From Acidovorax sp. A1169 (GTDB taxonomy: Bacteria; Pseudomonadota; Gammaproteobacteria; Burkholderiales; Burkholderiaceae_C): 64,000 bases of DNA. Below, one piece after another: positions 18,940 through 28,098 of the stretch; positions within the stretch are counted from its first letter, which is position 1, and each line of letters starts with the position of its first letter. Under the pieces are notes generated by a model. It saw nothing but the letters and a program-made list of their open reading frames with translations, was not told where the DNA came from and did no database searches. Position numbers and translations under genes: made by a program. The DNA lies in the NCBI RefSeq assembly GCF_030704685.1, contig NZ_JAUZDX010000003.1:372001-436000 (forward strand), in the 5' to 3' direction.

Positions 18940-21900
18940 CTACCTAACGATCCTGGGTTTTTGAGCGTTTCGCTTGGAGACCTTCTGCTGCGCCTGCTCC
19001 TCGTTAAAGACCTCCACCACCGGTCCAGGCTGAAGAATGCCCAGTACCAACTGTATGGGCTCTGGCCTGTGCAGCAGAAAGCCCTGCGCAAAGTCGATGC
19101 CGATTTCGCGCACCCGATCAAGCAATTCGGATCGGTCGACGAACTCGGCGACTGTTTTGACACCCACCACTCGCGCCACATCAACGAAGCATCGCACGGC
19201 AGCATCGTCAAGCGGATCATCGATGAGGTCACGGATGAACTGCCCATCGATTTTGAGAAAGTCGACTTTGAGGTTTTTCAGGTAGCCGAACGACGATGCT
19301 CCAGCGCCGAAATCGTCAAGCGCGATCCGCACACCCAACGCACGAACTTGATCAATGAATATCGCGGCGTCAGCCATGTTGGTGACAGCTGCAGTCTCCG
19401 TGATCTCCAGACAAAGCCGCTTGCACACTTCATGTCCCGCAGCGGTCAAAGTGTCAATGGCCTGGCGGTGAAAAGCTCTATCGCCGATGGACTGCCCCGA
19501 CAGATTGACGCACAAGGTATCGACGGGTGAAAGGCTCGTCAGTGAACTCAGCGTGTCTATGGAATGGCGCAAAACCCATCGGTCGATCCGCGAGGCGAAG
19601 TGAAACCGCTCGGCGGCCGGCAAAAAGGCACCGGGTTGCACCACACTTCCGTCTGTGTCTATCATGCGAAGCAGCACTTCGGCATGCAGGCCGTGGGACT
19701 GTTGGTCGAGGGCTTCAAGACGCTGCGCATAGAGCACAAAGCGACTCTCGTCCAAGGCCTGTTCCAGACGCGCAGCCCATTGCATCTCGCCGTGGCGTGC
19801 GCGCATGGCCTGGTCGGTATCGAACCAGGCGTGCACCCGGTTGCGGCCGGCTTCCTTGGCCGCATAGCATGAGGTGTCAGCGGCCTGTATGACTGCAGAG
19901 GTAGTGCCCCAGCGGCTGTCCAAGGGAACGAGGCCGATGCTGGCACCAATGCGAAAGCGCCGTTCATCGTGCATGAAGCGAAAGTCATCCATGCGCTCGC
20001 AGATCTGCTGCGCCACTCGCTGCGCCTGCTCAGTCGAGCAGTTTTCAAGAATCACCGCAAACTCGTCACCGCCCAGCCTGGCCAGCGTGTCGCGCGCGCG
20101 AACGGTCTCGCCCAGCAGCCTGCTTACCTGCTGCAGCAGTTGGTCGCCCACCGAGTGGCCGCAGGCATCATTGACCAGCTTGAATTGGTCCAGGTCGATG
20201 AACAAAAGCGCATGTTCGCTACGATCCTCATGCGCCTTGTTCAACGTTCGGCGCAGCCGGGTCTCGAACTCGGCGCGGTTGACCAGTCCCGTCAAAGCAT
20301 CGTGCGTGGCACGGTAGCTCATCTCACCACTCATGCGGCGCTGCTCGGTCACGTCGTGGAATACAAGGACCACACCCAGCATTTCACCACGATCATTGCG
20401 AATGGGTGAGGCTGAATCCTGAATGCCGAATTCCTCGCAATTGCGCGAGATCAGTACGGTATTGTTTGCCAAGCCAGCCACCTTGCCCTGCTGCAGGCAG
20501 ATGCCGACAGGATTCTCCGCAGGCCTGCGGGTCTCTTCGTGGACTATGTGAAAAACCTGATCAACCGCACGACCCTTGGCCTCCGAATTGAGCCAGCCCG
20601 TCATGCGTTCGGCCACCGGATTCAGCCACGTCACCGTGCCGGAGGCGTCGGTGGTGATGACAGCGTCACCGATGGATTGAAGCGTAACCCGCAGTAGCTC
20701 ATGCTGCGCAGCAAGTTCCCTGGAGAGATTGCGCAGTGCTGTGACGTCCTGGAGTGCCCCAGAAAGTCTGACTGGCTTGCCGCCGTCGCATTCGGCAGCC
20801 CCCACTGCGCGCACCCAGATTTGCTCTCCGGTCGCCTTGAAGCAGGGCAGCTCGAGATCCCAGCCCTCCCCGGTGTCCATTGCCCGGTTGATTGCGGCCT
20901 GGAGAACCGGACGTGCCTCGGGTGCGTAGAAGTTGATGGCATCTGACAACACCGGCCGGTAGCCGGGGGGTACACCATGGATTCGGTGCGTCTGGGCCGA
21001 CCAAGCCAACACACCCGTCAGTAGATCCAGCTCCCAGCCGCCCACGCCGGCAACTTCGCCGGTGCGGTTCAGCAATTGCTCGCTTTTGCGCAGCGCCTCT
21101 TCCTGGCGCTTGCGTTCGGTGATATCCACATGTATTCCGAATACCCACTCTGGGCGTCCATCCGGCGTGCGTGTCATGAGGCGCCCACGATCCTCTACCC
21201 AGACCCAACTGCCATCGCGCCGGCGCAACCTGATCTCCGCCACATAAACATCACGGCGACCGCCAAAGTGGTCTCGCAACAGCTGTCGAGTTTGCGCCAG
21301 CTCGTCGGGGTGAGCAATATCGGCCCTGAACTGGTTGCTTACCGCACCAAGGTCTTTCAGCGACCACCCGAGGATATTGGCCCAGCGCTCATTGACCTTG
21401 ACTTCTCCAGTCTGGACATTCCACTCCCAGGTGCCGGCAGATGTCCCCTCGATGATGGACGCCAACCGGAACCGCTCTTCGTGCAACGCTCGCTCCACGC
21501 GCAGCCGCTCGGTGACGTCCCTTACAACAGCCATGCTGCGCAGCGGCTGGCCTGCAGCGTCACGCTCAAGCACGGCCGACAACAGGACGTCGATGATGCT
21601 GCCGTTCTTGCACACCATCTGGTAAGGCACATCGTCGCAACGCCCCTGCTCAAAGAACCGCGGCAAAATGGATTTGGCGTGTTGTCTTGAAGCTTGCGTG
21701 AGGAAGTCGGTGGATGGGCGCCCGATCACTTCTTCTCGCGTGTAGCCAAGGGTGTCCAGCCAATGGCCTGTCACCGTCACAAGATGGCCTTTGGGATCGA
21801 TCGAGTGCAGCATTGCAGGCGTTGACTCGTACAAGCGGCGCAGACGCAGCTCACTGGTCACCAGCTTCAAACTTGTGGCCCGCTGCTCGGTGACGTCTTC

Positions 21901-23130
21901 GACAGCGCCCGCATAGCCTGTCACATGTCCATCACTGCCCACATGGCCTCTGGCGCGCGAGCGCACAGTGCGCGTTTGCCCGTCGGGGCGCAGAATTCGG
22001 AACTCCATGTCGAACTCGACACCCGATGCTGCCGTGCGCTGCCACTCGGCAAACACGGACGCACGATCATCTGGGTGCAAGGTTGTTGCCCAGCCATCGC
22101 CCAGGCTTTGCTCAGACGTAAGCCCGTAGATGCCTTGCCAGCGACCGTTGGTGTAGGTGCAGGCACCATGTGAATCAGCGGCGAATACCCCCAATGGCGA
22201 CACCTCGCTGAGGGCCTTGAAACGGGCCTCACTGTCGGCCAGAACTTCAGCAGCGCGCACTTGTTCCCGGATATCACGGATGATCTCGGTTGCACCCGTC
22301 AGCTCACCAAAGGCATTGCGAATCGGCGCCAGGCTAATCGAAACAGCTATTGGATGGCCAGTTCGGTGCATCCGGCTGGTTTGATAGTTGAAACCATTCA
22401 ACGATTTGCTCAGCTTGGCCTTCCAGTCGCCTTCTGCGACGGCCAGATGGGGCGGCACCAGCTTCGTTACGGACTGTCCCAGCATCTCGGAAGGACTGTA
22501 CCCAAACAGGCGCTTCGCAGCAGCGTTCCAGTGGGTAACCTTGCCGTCCATCGACAGAGTGACGATGGCATCCAAGCTGTTGTGCAGCACAACCGCTGCG
22601 CGCGTGGCTACTTCGCGCAGTTCGCGCTCGGCGAGCAACGCACGCCGGCCTTCCAGGGCCTGGACAGCGGCCACTGCCAGATGGCCAAGCATCTCGCGCT
22701 GCTGCGCGTCCAACTTGCGGGGTTGGCGGTCGATGACACACAAAGTGCCCGCATGGGACCCGTCGCGCAGGCGCAGCGTGGCGCCTGCATAGAATCGGAT
22801 ATCGGGGGCGCCTGTAACCAGCGCGTTGCCAGAAAAGCGAGGATCAAGCGTCGCATCGGGCACTTCGAAGATTCCATCTTCCAATATTGCGTGTGCGCAA
22901 AAGGCCACCTCGCGGGGGGTCTCGGTGACCCCTGGAAGCCCGACATTCGCCTTGAACCACTGGCGATTGGTGTCAATCAGGCTGATGAGGGAAATGGGCA
23001 CACCGCACACCAGCGCTGCCGCCTGCACCAGCGCATCAAACTCGCGCTCAGGCGCTGAGTCCAGGACTCCAAGCGCAGACAACGACCGAACGCGGTCAGA
23101 TTCATTGGGGGGTAACGCGGCTGCTGACAC
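18940..23130 (-). CDS. GAF/multi-PAS sensor with GGDEF and EAL domains
   Basis: A 1396-residue soluble c-di-GMP enzyme with no transmembrane helix. A GAF domain covers about 1-165 (ALVCGVPISLISLIDTNRQW). Five or six PAS modules with PAC tails follow to about 940, including NSLDAIVTLSMDG and QSIGDAVITTDASG. GGDEF is at about 965-1120 with an intact RLGGDEFAVILE. The EAL domain at about 1135-1390 reads EVLLRM instead of EALLR but keeps the key Glu, the CVNLSGQS motif, EITET and DDFGAGASSF, so it may still hydrolyse c-di-GMP. The many PAS domains suggest redox, haem, flavin or ligand input. It stands alone. Confidence 0.94.
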   Translation of the reverse strand: MSAAALPPNESDRVRSLSALGVLDSAPEREFDALVQAAALVCGVPISLISLIDTNRQWFKANVGLPGVTETPREVAFCAHAILEDGIFEVPDATLDPRFSGNALVTGAPDIRFYAGATLRLRDGSHAGTLCVIDRQPRKLDAQQREMLGHLAVAAVQALEGRRALLAERELREVATRAAVVLHNSLDAIVTLSMDGKVTHWNAAAKRLFGYSPSEMLGQSVTKLVPPHLAVAEGDWKAKLSKSLNGFNYQTSRMHRTGHPIAVSISLAPIRNAFGELTGATEIIRDIREQVRAAEVLADSEARFKALSEVSPLGVFAADSHGACTYTNGRWQGIYGLTSEQSLGDGWATTLHPDDRASVFAEWQRTAASGVEFDMEFRILRPDGQTRTVRSRARGHVGSDGHVTGYAGAVEDVTEQRATSLKLVTSELRLRRLYESTPAMLHSIDPKGHLVTVTGHWLDTLGYTREEVIGRPSTDFLTQASRQHAKSILPRFFEQGRCDDVPYQMVCKNGSIIDVLLSAVLERDAAGQPLRSMAVVRDVTERLRVERALHEERFRLASIIEGTSAGTWEWNVQTGEVKVNERWANILGWSLKDLGAVSNQFRADIAHPDELAQTRQLLRDHFGGRRDVYVAEIRLRRRDGSWVWVEDRGRLMTRTPDGRPEWVFGIHVDITERKRQEEALRKSEQLLNRTGEVAGVGGWELDLLTGVLAWSAQTHRIHGVPPGYRPVLSDAINFYAPEARPVLQAAINRAMDTGEGWDLELPCFKATGEQIWVRAVGAAECDGGKPVRLSGALQDVTALRNLSRELAAQHELLRVTLQSIGDAVITTDASGTVTWLNPVAERMTGWLNSEAKGRAVDQVFHIVHEETRRPAENPVGICLQQGKVAGLANNTVLISRNCEEFGIQDSASPIRNDRGEMLGVVLVFHDVTEQRRMSGEMSYRATHDALTGLVNRAEFETRLRRTLNKAHEDRSEHALLFIDLDQFKLVNDACGHSVGDQLLQQVSRLLGETVRARDTLARLGGDEFAVILENCSTEQAQRVAQQICERMDDFRFMHDERRFRIGASIGLVPLDSRWGTTSAVIQAADTSCYAAKEAGRNRVHAWFDTDQAMRARHGEMQWAARLEQALDESRFVLYAQRLEALDQQSHGLHAEVLLRMIDTDGSVVQPGAFLPAAERFHFASRIDRWVLRHSIDTLSSLTSLSPVDTLCVNLSGQSIGDRAFHRQAIDTLTAAGHEVCKRLCLEITETAAVTNMADAAIFIDQVRALGVRIALDDFGAGASSFGYLKNLKVDFLKIDGQFIRDLIDDPLDDAAVRCFVDVARVVGVKTVAEFVDRSELLDRVREIGIDFAQGFLLHRPEPIQLVLGILQPGPVVEVFNEEQAQQKVSKRNAQKPRIVR

Positions 23131-23784
23131 TTTGACTCTCCTTCGCTTCTGGCATCAAGGGCAGGATCGCGAATCTGACTTGCAGATCGAGATACCGCGG
23201 GCTGGCGACCAGAAAAATGCCTCGCACTTTTCGTCAGTTTTGATGCAACTGAGGTGGCCGGTTGCGAAAAAACTCACTGGGGCATATGGAAAACGCAGTC
23301 GCAACGATGCAATTTGAAACCAAGTGTAGGTGAAAAAATCAATAGCCGCTTTGTGGAGAATGTGGTTTGGACAGTTGTTAACAATGGGAGCAGTCAAAGC
23401 TCGATTGGAACAACGGTCAACATGATGGGCCCGCACAATCACCTCGACAGCGCTTGCATATGCTGCATGCCCGACATTCAATAAGCCGCTTGTGCATCGA
23501 CTTGAGGAATCTCTCCATCGGGGGCTCCGGATGCCGGCGTCTGCGGCCAGCATGTACTACTCACAAACGGCTACCGAATGGTTTGCAAGCACACCAGCAC
23601 GCGCTCGAACAGCGCAGCATTCAATCGGATTTGGTGCCCTTGCGGCGGGTCACAGCTGGGCAGGTCATGCATCATCGGCCCGTGACGCGCATCTGATGCA
23701 TGCACTCCTCACGATTGCAGTCCTGTGCAAAAGCCAAGGCTGACTGCAAAGCCGTGGAGTGCCCCCGCCCTGCGCCGCAGCCCA
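23131..23784. other. Long intergenic stretch
   Basis: About 650 bases between the large GGDEF/EAL gene and glutathione reductase. The part 23200-23480 is AT-richer than the genome and should hold the promoter of the minus-strand sensor gene. Open frames here (for example 23155-23553 minus) show no protein character. I find no RNA gene or clear repeat. Confidence 0.4.
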
Positions 23785-25176
23785 TCAGACCCGTCGCCCA
23801 TCCCTCAAGCGGTAGCTCGGCTGGTACATGGTCACCAGCTCTTCCGACGCCGTGGGGTGTACGGCCATGGTGCGGTCGAAATCGTCCTTGGTGACGCCGG
23901 CCTTGAGCGATATGCCCAACAGTTGCACCATCTCGCCCGCGTCGTGGCCGAGGATGTGGGCGCCCAGCACCTTGCGGCTGGCGGCATCGACGACGAGCTT
24001 CATGATCGTCTTTTCCGCGCGGCCGGACAGCGTGGCCTTCATTGGGCGGAACTCGGCGCGGTAGACCTCGACCTCGGCGTAGCGTTGGGCGGCATCTTCC
24101 TCCGACAGGCCTACGGTGCCGATCTCGGGTTGCGAGAACACGGCGGTGGCGATCAGGTCGTGGTCGGGTACGGTGGGCTTGCCCCGGTACTCGGTGTCGA
24201 TGAAGCACATGGCCTCGTGGATCGCCACGGGCGTGAGCTGCACGCGGTTGGTCACGTCGCCCAGCGCCCAGATGCTGGGCACGTTGGTGCGCGAGTACGC
24301 GTCGACGATGATGGCGCCGCGCTCGTCCATGGCAACGCCGGCCGCCTCCAGCCCCAGGCCGCGGGTGTTGGGGTCGCGGCCCAGCGCCAGCATGACGGTG
24401 TCGACGGCGATGGTTTCGCCGTTCTTCGTCGTGGCGATGAGGCCGCCGCCACCCTCCACCTGGGCCACGTTCTCGATGACATCGGTGAGCAGGATGCGGA
24501 TGCCCTTGTCCACCATGGCCTTGTGCAGGCCCTGGCGCATGTCGTGGTCAAAGCGCGAGAGGATTTCCTGGCCACGGTAGATCAGCGTGACCTGAACGCC
24601 CAGGCCATGGAAGATGTTGGCGAACTCGACGGCGATGTAGCCGCCGCCGGCGATCAGGATGGCGCGCGGCAGCTGCGGCAGGTCGAAGGCCTCGTTGGAC
24701 GAGATGCACAGCTCGTGCCCCGGCAGCGCAGCATGCGGGTTGGGTGCACCGCCCGTGGCGATGACAATGCGTTCGGCAGTGACGGTCTTGCCGCTGGCCA
24801 CCAGGCGCACGGTGTGGGCGTCGACCAGCTCGGCGCGGCTGTCGATGATCTCGGCGCCGTTGGTGTCCAGGCCACGGCGGTACAGACCTTCGAGCCGGGC
24901 GATCTCCTTGTCCTTGGCGGCGATGAGCGCCTTCCAGTCGAACGTGGGCGTACCCACCTGCCAGCCGTAGCCCGCAGCGTCCTCGAAGTGCTCGTGGAAC
25001 TGCGAGGCGTAGACGAACAGCTTCTTGGGCACACAGCCACGGATGACGCAGGTGCCGCCAAAGCGGTGCTCCTCGGCCACGGCCACGCGCTTGCCGAGCG
25101 ATGCGGCCACGCGGCCGGCGCGCACGCCGCCGGAGCCCCCGCCGATCACGAACAAATCATAGTCATACGCGCCCAT
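23785..25176 (-). CDS. gor: Glutathione-disulfide reductase
   Basis: A 463-residue flavoprotein that reduces oxidised glutathione with NADPH in the cytoplasm. The FAD fold opens with LFVIGGGSGGVRAGRVAA. The redox disulfide is Cys43-Cys48 in GGTCVIRGCVPKK. The second Rossmann fold has GGGYIAVEFANIF followed by YRGQEILSR, whose arginines favour NADPH over NADH. ALGDVT is the FAD ribityl motif, and the C-terminal HPTASEE carries the catalytic His-Glu pair typical of glutathione rather than lipoamide substrates. Length is normal (about 450). It is monocistronic; the next gene upstream is 156 bases away. Confidence 0.96.
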   Translation of the reverse strand: MGAYDYDLFVIGGGSGGVRAGRVAASLGKRVAVAEEHRFGGTCVIRGCVPKKLFVYASQFHEHFEDAAGYGWQVGTPTFDWKALIAAKDKEIARLEGLYRRGLDTNGAEIIDSRAELVDAHTVRLVASGKTVTAERIVIATGGAPNPHAALPGHELCISSNEAFDLPQLPRAILIAGGGYIAVEFANIFHGLGVQVTLIYRGQEILSRFDHDMRQGLHKAMVDKGIRILLTDVIENVAQVEGGGGLIATTKNGETIAVDTVMLALGRDPNTRGLGLEAAGVAMDERGAIIVDAYSRTNVPSIWALGDVTNRVQLTPVAIHEAMCFIDTEYRGKPTVPDHDLIATAVFSQPEIGTVGLSEEDAAQRYAEVEVYRAEFRPMKATLSGRAEKTIMKLVVDAASRKVLGAHILGHDAGEMVQLLGISLKAGVTKDDFDRTMAVHPTASEELVTMYQPSYRLRDGRRV

Positions 25177-25332
25177 GGCATCTTTTCCTTGTCATTGTGT
25201 TCTGCAGCCCGGTGCACGCGCATGCATTGCGCTGCAGGCAATCTGCAGGTCGCATGGGATGGTAAGGCAACGAAGAACAAGAGCGCGCTGCAGGGCCAAG
25301 ATGGGCCGCACGTCGCGTACCAAGATGGCCGC

Positions 25333-26094
25333 TCAGGCGCCGACGGCACTACCCAGCACCATGCCCCCGGCAAAAAGCAGCCAGTCATTGGCGATGTGGG
25401 CCATGGCCGACACCGTGAGGTTCTTGGTGCGCAGGTAGGCCAGCGACAGCACCAGCCGCGCCGAGCCGATCACCAGCAGGCACTGCGCCACGTTCCAGCC
25501 ATAGGTGGGCAGGTGCAGGGCGCCGAAGATCAGCGCAGACACCAGCCAGGCCCCCACGATGGCCTGGCCCCGGCTGAGGCCCAGCGGGCCCGACAACCAG
25601 CCGAGCACGGCGAGGAAGGGCAGCACGGTGATGATTTCCTCGCCGACGAGCTGGGGTATGGTGCGCGCAAAAAAGGCCACGCGCTCGCCCGTGTCCATGT
25701 GCCCGAGTGCGCCGAACGCGGGGTTGGATGTGCCCTCGCCAAACAGGCGGTCGACCAGCAGGGCCACCAACACGGTCACCGCAATATTGAGCAGCGCCAC
25801 GCCCAGGGCCAGGCCCACGTCGCGCCAGCCCACGCGCCTGAACAGCACCTGCCAGTGCGGCCCGGCCACCGCCCGCAGCGCCAGCAAGGGCAGCAGCGGG
25901 AACAGGATGGCCGGCACCATCGATCCCCAGCCCCCCCAGGCTGCAGGCATGGGCAGGTAGAGCGCGGCAAAGCCCAGCGCTGCGCCCAGCAGCAGCACGC
26001 ACCAGCGGCCCGCACCCAGGGCGAGCGGCCGGCCGTTGTAGAAGGGGAAGTCCGCGCCGCCAGGCGTGGCTGCGGGGGTCTGCGCAAGGGTCAT
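25333..26094 (-). CDS. CPBP-type intramembrane protease-like protein (copy A)
   Basis: A 253-residue integral membrane protein with about seven to eight helices. The CPBP (Abi) signatures are present: a Glu pair in LVGEEIITVLPFLA, FGALHLPTYG (F-x-x-x-H), and HIANDWLL (H-x-x-x-D/N) near the C-terminus. The Arg that normally follows the Glu pair (EExxxR) is missing. CPBP proteins are glutamate proteases such as Rce1, some guarding against self-made bacteriocins. Start MTLAQTPAAT at 26094 is chosen; an earlier ATG adds a poor leader. A close paralogue lies at 26688-27446, each divergent from a small membrane protein gene, so the pair has duplicated as a unit. Target unknown. Confidence 0.85.
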   Translation of the reverse strand: MTLAQTPAATPGGADFPFYNGRPLALGAGRWCVLLLGAALGFAALYLPMPAAWGGWGSMVPAILFPLLPLLALRAVAGPHWQVLFRRVGWRDVGLALGVALLNIAVTVLVALLVDRLFGEGTSNPAFGALGHMDTGERVAFFARTIPQLVGEEIITVLPFLAVLGWLSGPLGLSRGQAIVGAWLVSALIFGALHLPTYGWNVAQCLLVIGSARLVLSLAYLRTKNLTVSAMAHIANDWLLFAGGMVLGSAVGA

Positions 26095-26225
26095 GGGGGT
26101 ACGGGCAGGGTGCGGTAGAAAGCGCATTAAAAAACATTTCGGAGGACTGACACTTCACACTGGCCTCACCGCCGTGGGCAACACTCGGCATGCACATGCC
26201 CGTGCACCCGTTGTATACGCCCCCA

Positions 26226-26681
26226 ATGAACCTCGTACCCCACCCGCTGCGCCGCGCCGCCCAACCCTTCGTCTTCGCCGGCGCCATGGGCCTGGGCATC
26301 TGGCTGTGGCTGAAGCTCGGCGACTTCTCGCTGGCCCGTTGCCCGCCCGACCTGGTCTGGTACGGCGGCGCCAGCGGCGACAAGAAATGCAGTTGGCCCC
26401 TGGTGGTCTACCTGGCCAAGGACATCGTTGGCGCGGCCCTCACGGGCGCCCTGCCCGTGCTGCTGTGCGCCGCCATGGCGCCCGCGAACAAGGTGACTAC
26501 CGCACGCATCGCCGCCATCGGTACCAGCGCCCTGGCGTTGCTGTACATGCTGGTCAGTACGCACAGCCTGCGGCCTGCGGCCCTGGTCGTCGCCGTGGGC
26601 GTGACCAGCGCAGCGTCGCCTTGGCTTGCGGCCTTGCTCGTGGCGCAGGCGGTGCGGCCATCGCCCAGGGTGCGGTGCTGA
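26226..26681 (+). CDS. Small membrane protein of unknown function (CPBP partner, copy A)
   Basis: A 151-residue protein with four hydrophobic helices at about 13-30, 60-82, 88-106 and 112-135. The loop after helix 1 carries a conserved ARCPPDLVWYG...KKCSWP pattern, two cysteines that could be paired outside the membrane. The gene at 27598-28098 is its paralogue: both share the AG(A/V) helix, the CPP loop with second Cys, and AASPWL(A/T) near the end. ATG 26226 is chosen since upstream codons add a poor leader. It is divergent from CPBP copy A and ends six bases before CPBP copy B. I do not recognise the family. Confidence 0.7.
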   Translation: MNLVPHPLRRAAQPFVFAGAMGLGIWLWLKLGDFSLARCPPDLVWYGGASGDKKCSWPLVVYLAKDIVGAALTGALPVLLCAAMAPANKVTTARIAAIGTSALALLYMLVSTHSLRPAALVVAVGVTSAASPWLAALLVAQAVRPSPRVRC

Positions 26682-26687
26682 CCCTGC

Positions 26688-27446
26688 TCAGCCGATCACG
26701 GCCCCCAGCACCAGCACAAAGCCCAGCAGCAACCAGTCATTGAGGATGTGCGCCAGGGCAGCGACCGACAGGTTCTTGGTGCGCAGGTAGGCCAGCCACA
26801 GCACCGCGCGCGAGGTGCTGATGATGATCAGGCTCTGCGCCACGTTCCAGCCGTAAGTGGGCAGGTGCAGGGCGCCGAACAGCACCGACGCCAACACCCA
26901 AGCGCCTGCTATGGCCCGGCGCCGTGGCCAGCGCAGCGGGCCGGCCAGCCAGGTGAGCAGCGCCAGGAAGGGCAGCACGGTGAGGATCTCTTCGCCAATG
27001 AGGTGCGGGATGGTGCTGGCCATGAAGACCAGCTTTTCTTTCGTGCCCATGCCGGCCAGTGCCTTGATCACGGGATTGGGCACGGCGCCGAAGAAGTGCG
27101 CGACGATGAGGGCGACGGCCACCGTCACACCGATGCTGAGGAACACCAGGCCGACGGCCAGCCCCAGGTCGCGCCAGCCCATGCGCCTGAACAGCACCTG
27201 CCACTGCGGCCCCGCCACCGCCCTGAGTGCTAGCAGCGGCAACAGCGGGAACACGAGGGCCGGGACCACGGCAGCCCACCCGCCAGACACGCGCCACGCC
27301 ACCATGGCGGGGATGTACAGCGCTCCATAGGCCGCCGCCAAGGCCAGCAGGATGAAGCACCACTGGCGCGCACCCAGCGCCACGGGCTGGCCGTTGTAGA
27401 AGGGGAAGTCGGCGCCGGGGGGCGCAGTGGTGTGGTCAGGTGTCAT
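26688..27446 (-). CDS. CPBP-type intramembrane protease-like protein (copy B)
   Basis: A 252-residue paralogue of the protein at 25333-26094, similar along its whole length, including ADFPFYNG near the start, LALRAVAGP, LFRR(M/V)GWRD and the three CPBP motifs LIGEEILTVLPFLA, FGALHLPTYG and HILNDWLL. As in copy A the Arg after the Glu pair is absent, so this looks like a trait of the subgroup and not a random loss. The start at 27446 (MTPDHTTAPP) gives an N-terminus matching copy A. It is divergent from the small membrane gene at 27598. Both CPBP copies keep all putative catalytic residues, so neither looks like a relic. Confidence 0.85.
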   Translation of the reverse strand: MTPDHTTAPPGADFPFYNGQPVALGARQWCFILLALAAAYGALYIPAMVAWRVSGGWAAVVPALVFPLLPLLALRAVAGPQWQVLFRRMGWRDLGLAVGLVFLSIGVTVAVALIVAHFFGAVPNPVIKALAGMGTKEKLVFMASTIPHLIGEEILTVLPFLALLTWLAGPLRWPRRRAIAGAWVLASVLFGALHLPTYGWNVAQSLIIISTSRAVLWLAYLRTKNLSVAALAHILNDWLLLGFVLVLGAVIG

Positions 27447-27597
27447 GCAAGCCAGGTGGGGTGATCGGCGAGCCAGGGCGGTCTTGCAGTGGCCGCCAGT
27501 GGCATGTGCCTTGGAGAGCATAGCGCGGACCAGCACTTCATACAGGCCTCACAGAACGGGGCAACACTGGCGCACCGTTCGTTCTCTACAAGAAGCT

Positions 27598-28098
27598 ATG
27601 CACTATCTGAAAACCGGGCTTCGCTGGTGCGCCCTGCCCGTTGTGTTCGTCGGCGCAGTGCTGCTCGGCTGCTGGATGTGGTGGGTCTTCGCACACACCC
27701 CCATGGCGGCTTGCCCGCCGCCGCTGGCAGGCTACGGCAGTGACCCTGTCAGCGTGAGATGCGGCCTGCTGCTGGCCGCCCGCCTGGTGCTGGACATTGG
27801 CGGGGCATCGATGCCCGGCCTGATGGCGGTGTTTCTCTGCGCGCTGGTGGCACCCGCACAACGACCCGCTGCGGCATGCGCGGCGGCCATCGGGGTCTGC
27901 GCGCTGGGGCTGCTGCATTTTCTGGGGGCGGTCTACGCACGCAGCCCCATGAAGCTGTCTGTTTGGGCCAACCTGGTGGCGCTGGCCGCATCGCCCTGGC
28001 TGACGGTTTGGCTCGTTGTCCACCTGAACCAGCAACCGCAGGCCAGGATCAATCCGCCGTCGCGTCCAGCCGGTAGCCAAAGCCGCGCACGGTCTTGA
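27598..28098 (+). CDS. Small membrane protein of unknown function (CPBP partner, copy B)
   Basis: A 166-residue protein with four hydrophobic helices at about 12-30, 58-82, 88-110 and 120-140, paralogous to 26226-26681. The loop MAACPPPLAGYG...VRCGLL keeps the two cysteines of copy A. ATG 27598 follows an AGAAG ribosome site. The last 16 codons overlap the 3' end of the minus-strand response regulator gene by 50 bases, which suggests the C-terminal tail was extended when this unit was inserted or duplicated. Function unknown. Confidence 0.68.
   Translation: MHYLKTGLRWCALPVVFVGAVLLGCWMWWVFAHTPMAACPPPLAGYGSDPVSVRCGLLLAARLVLDIGGASMPGLMAVFLCALVAPAQRPAAACAAAIGVCALGLLHFLGAVYARSPMKLSVWANLVALAASPWLTVWLVVHLNQQPQARINPPSRPAGSQSRARS

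Noticed and set aside
23155-23553. 132-codon minus frame upstream of the multi-PAS gene
   Set aside because: No protein character and overlaps the likely promoter region.
23725-26118. 797-codon plus-strand open frame
   Set aside because: Shadow of glutathione reductase and CPBP copy A.
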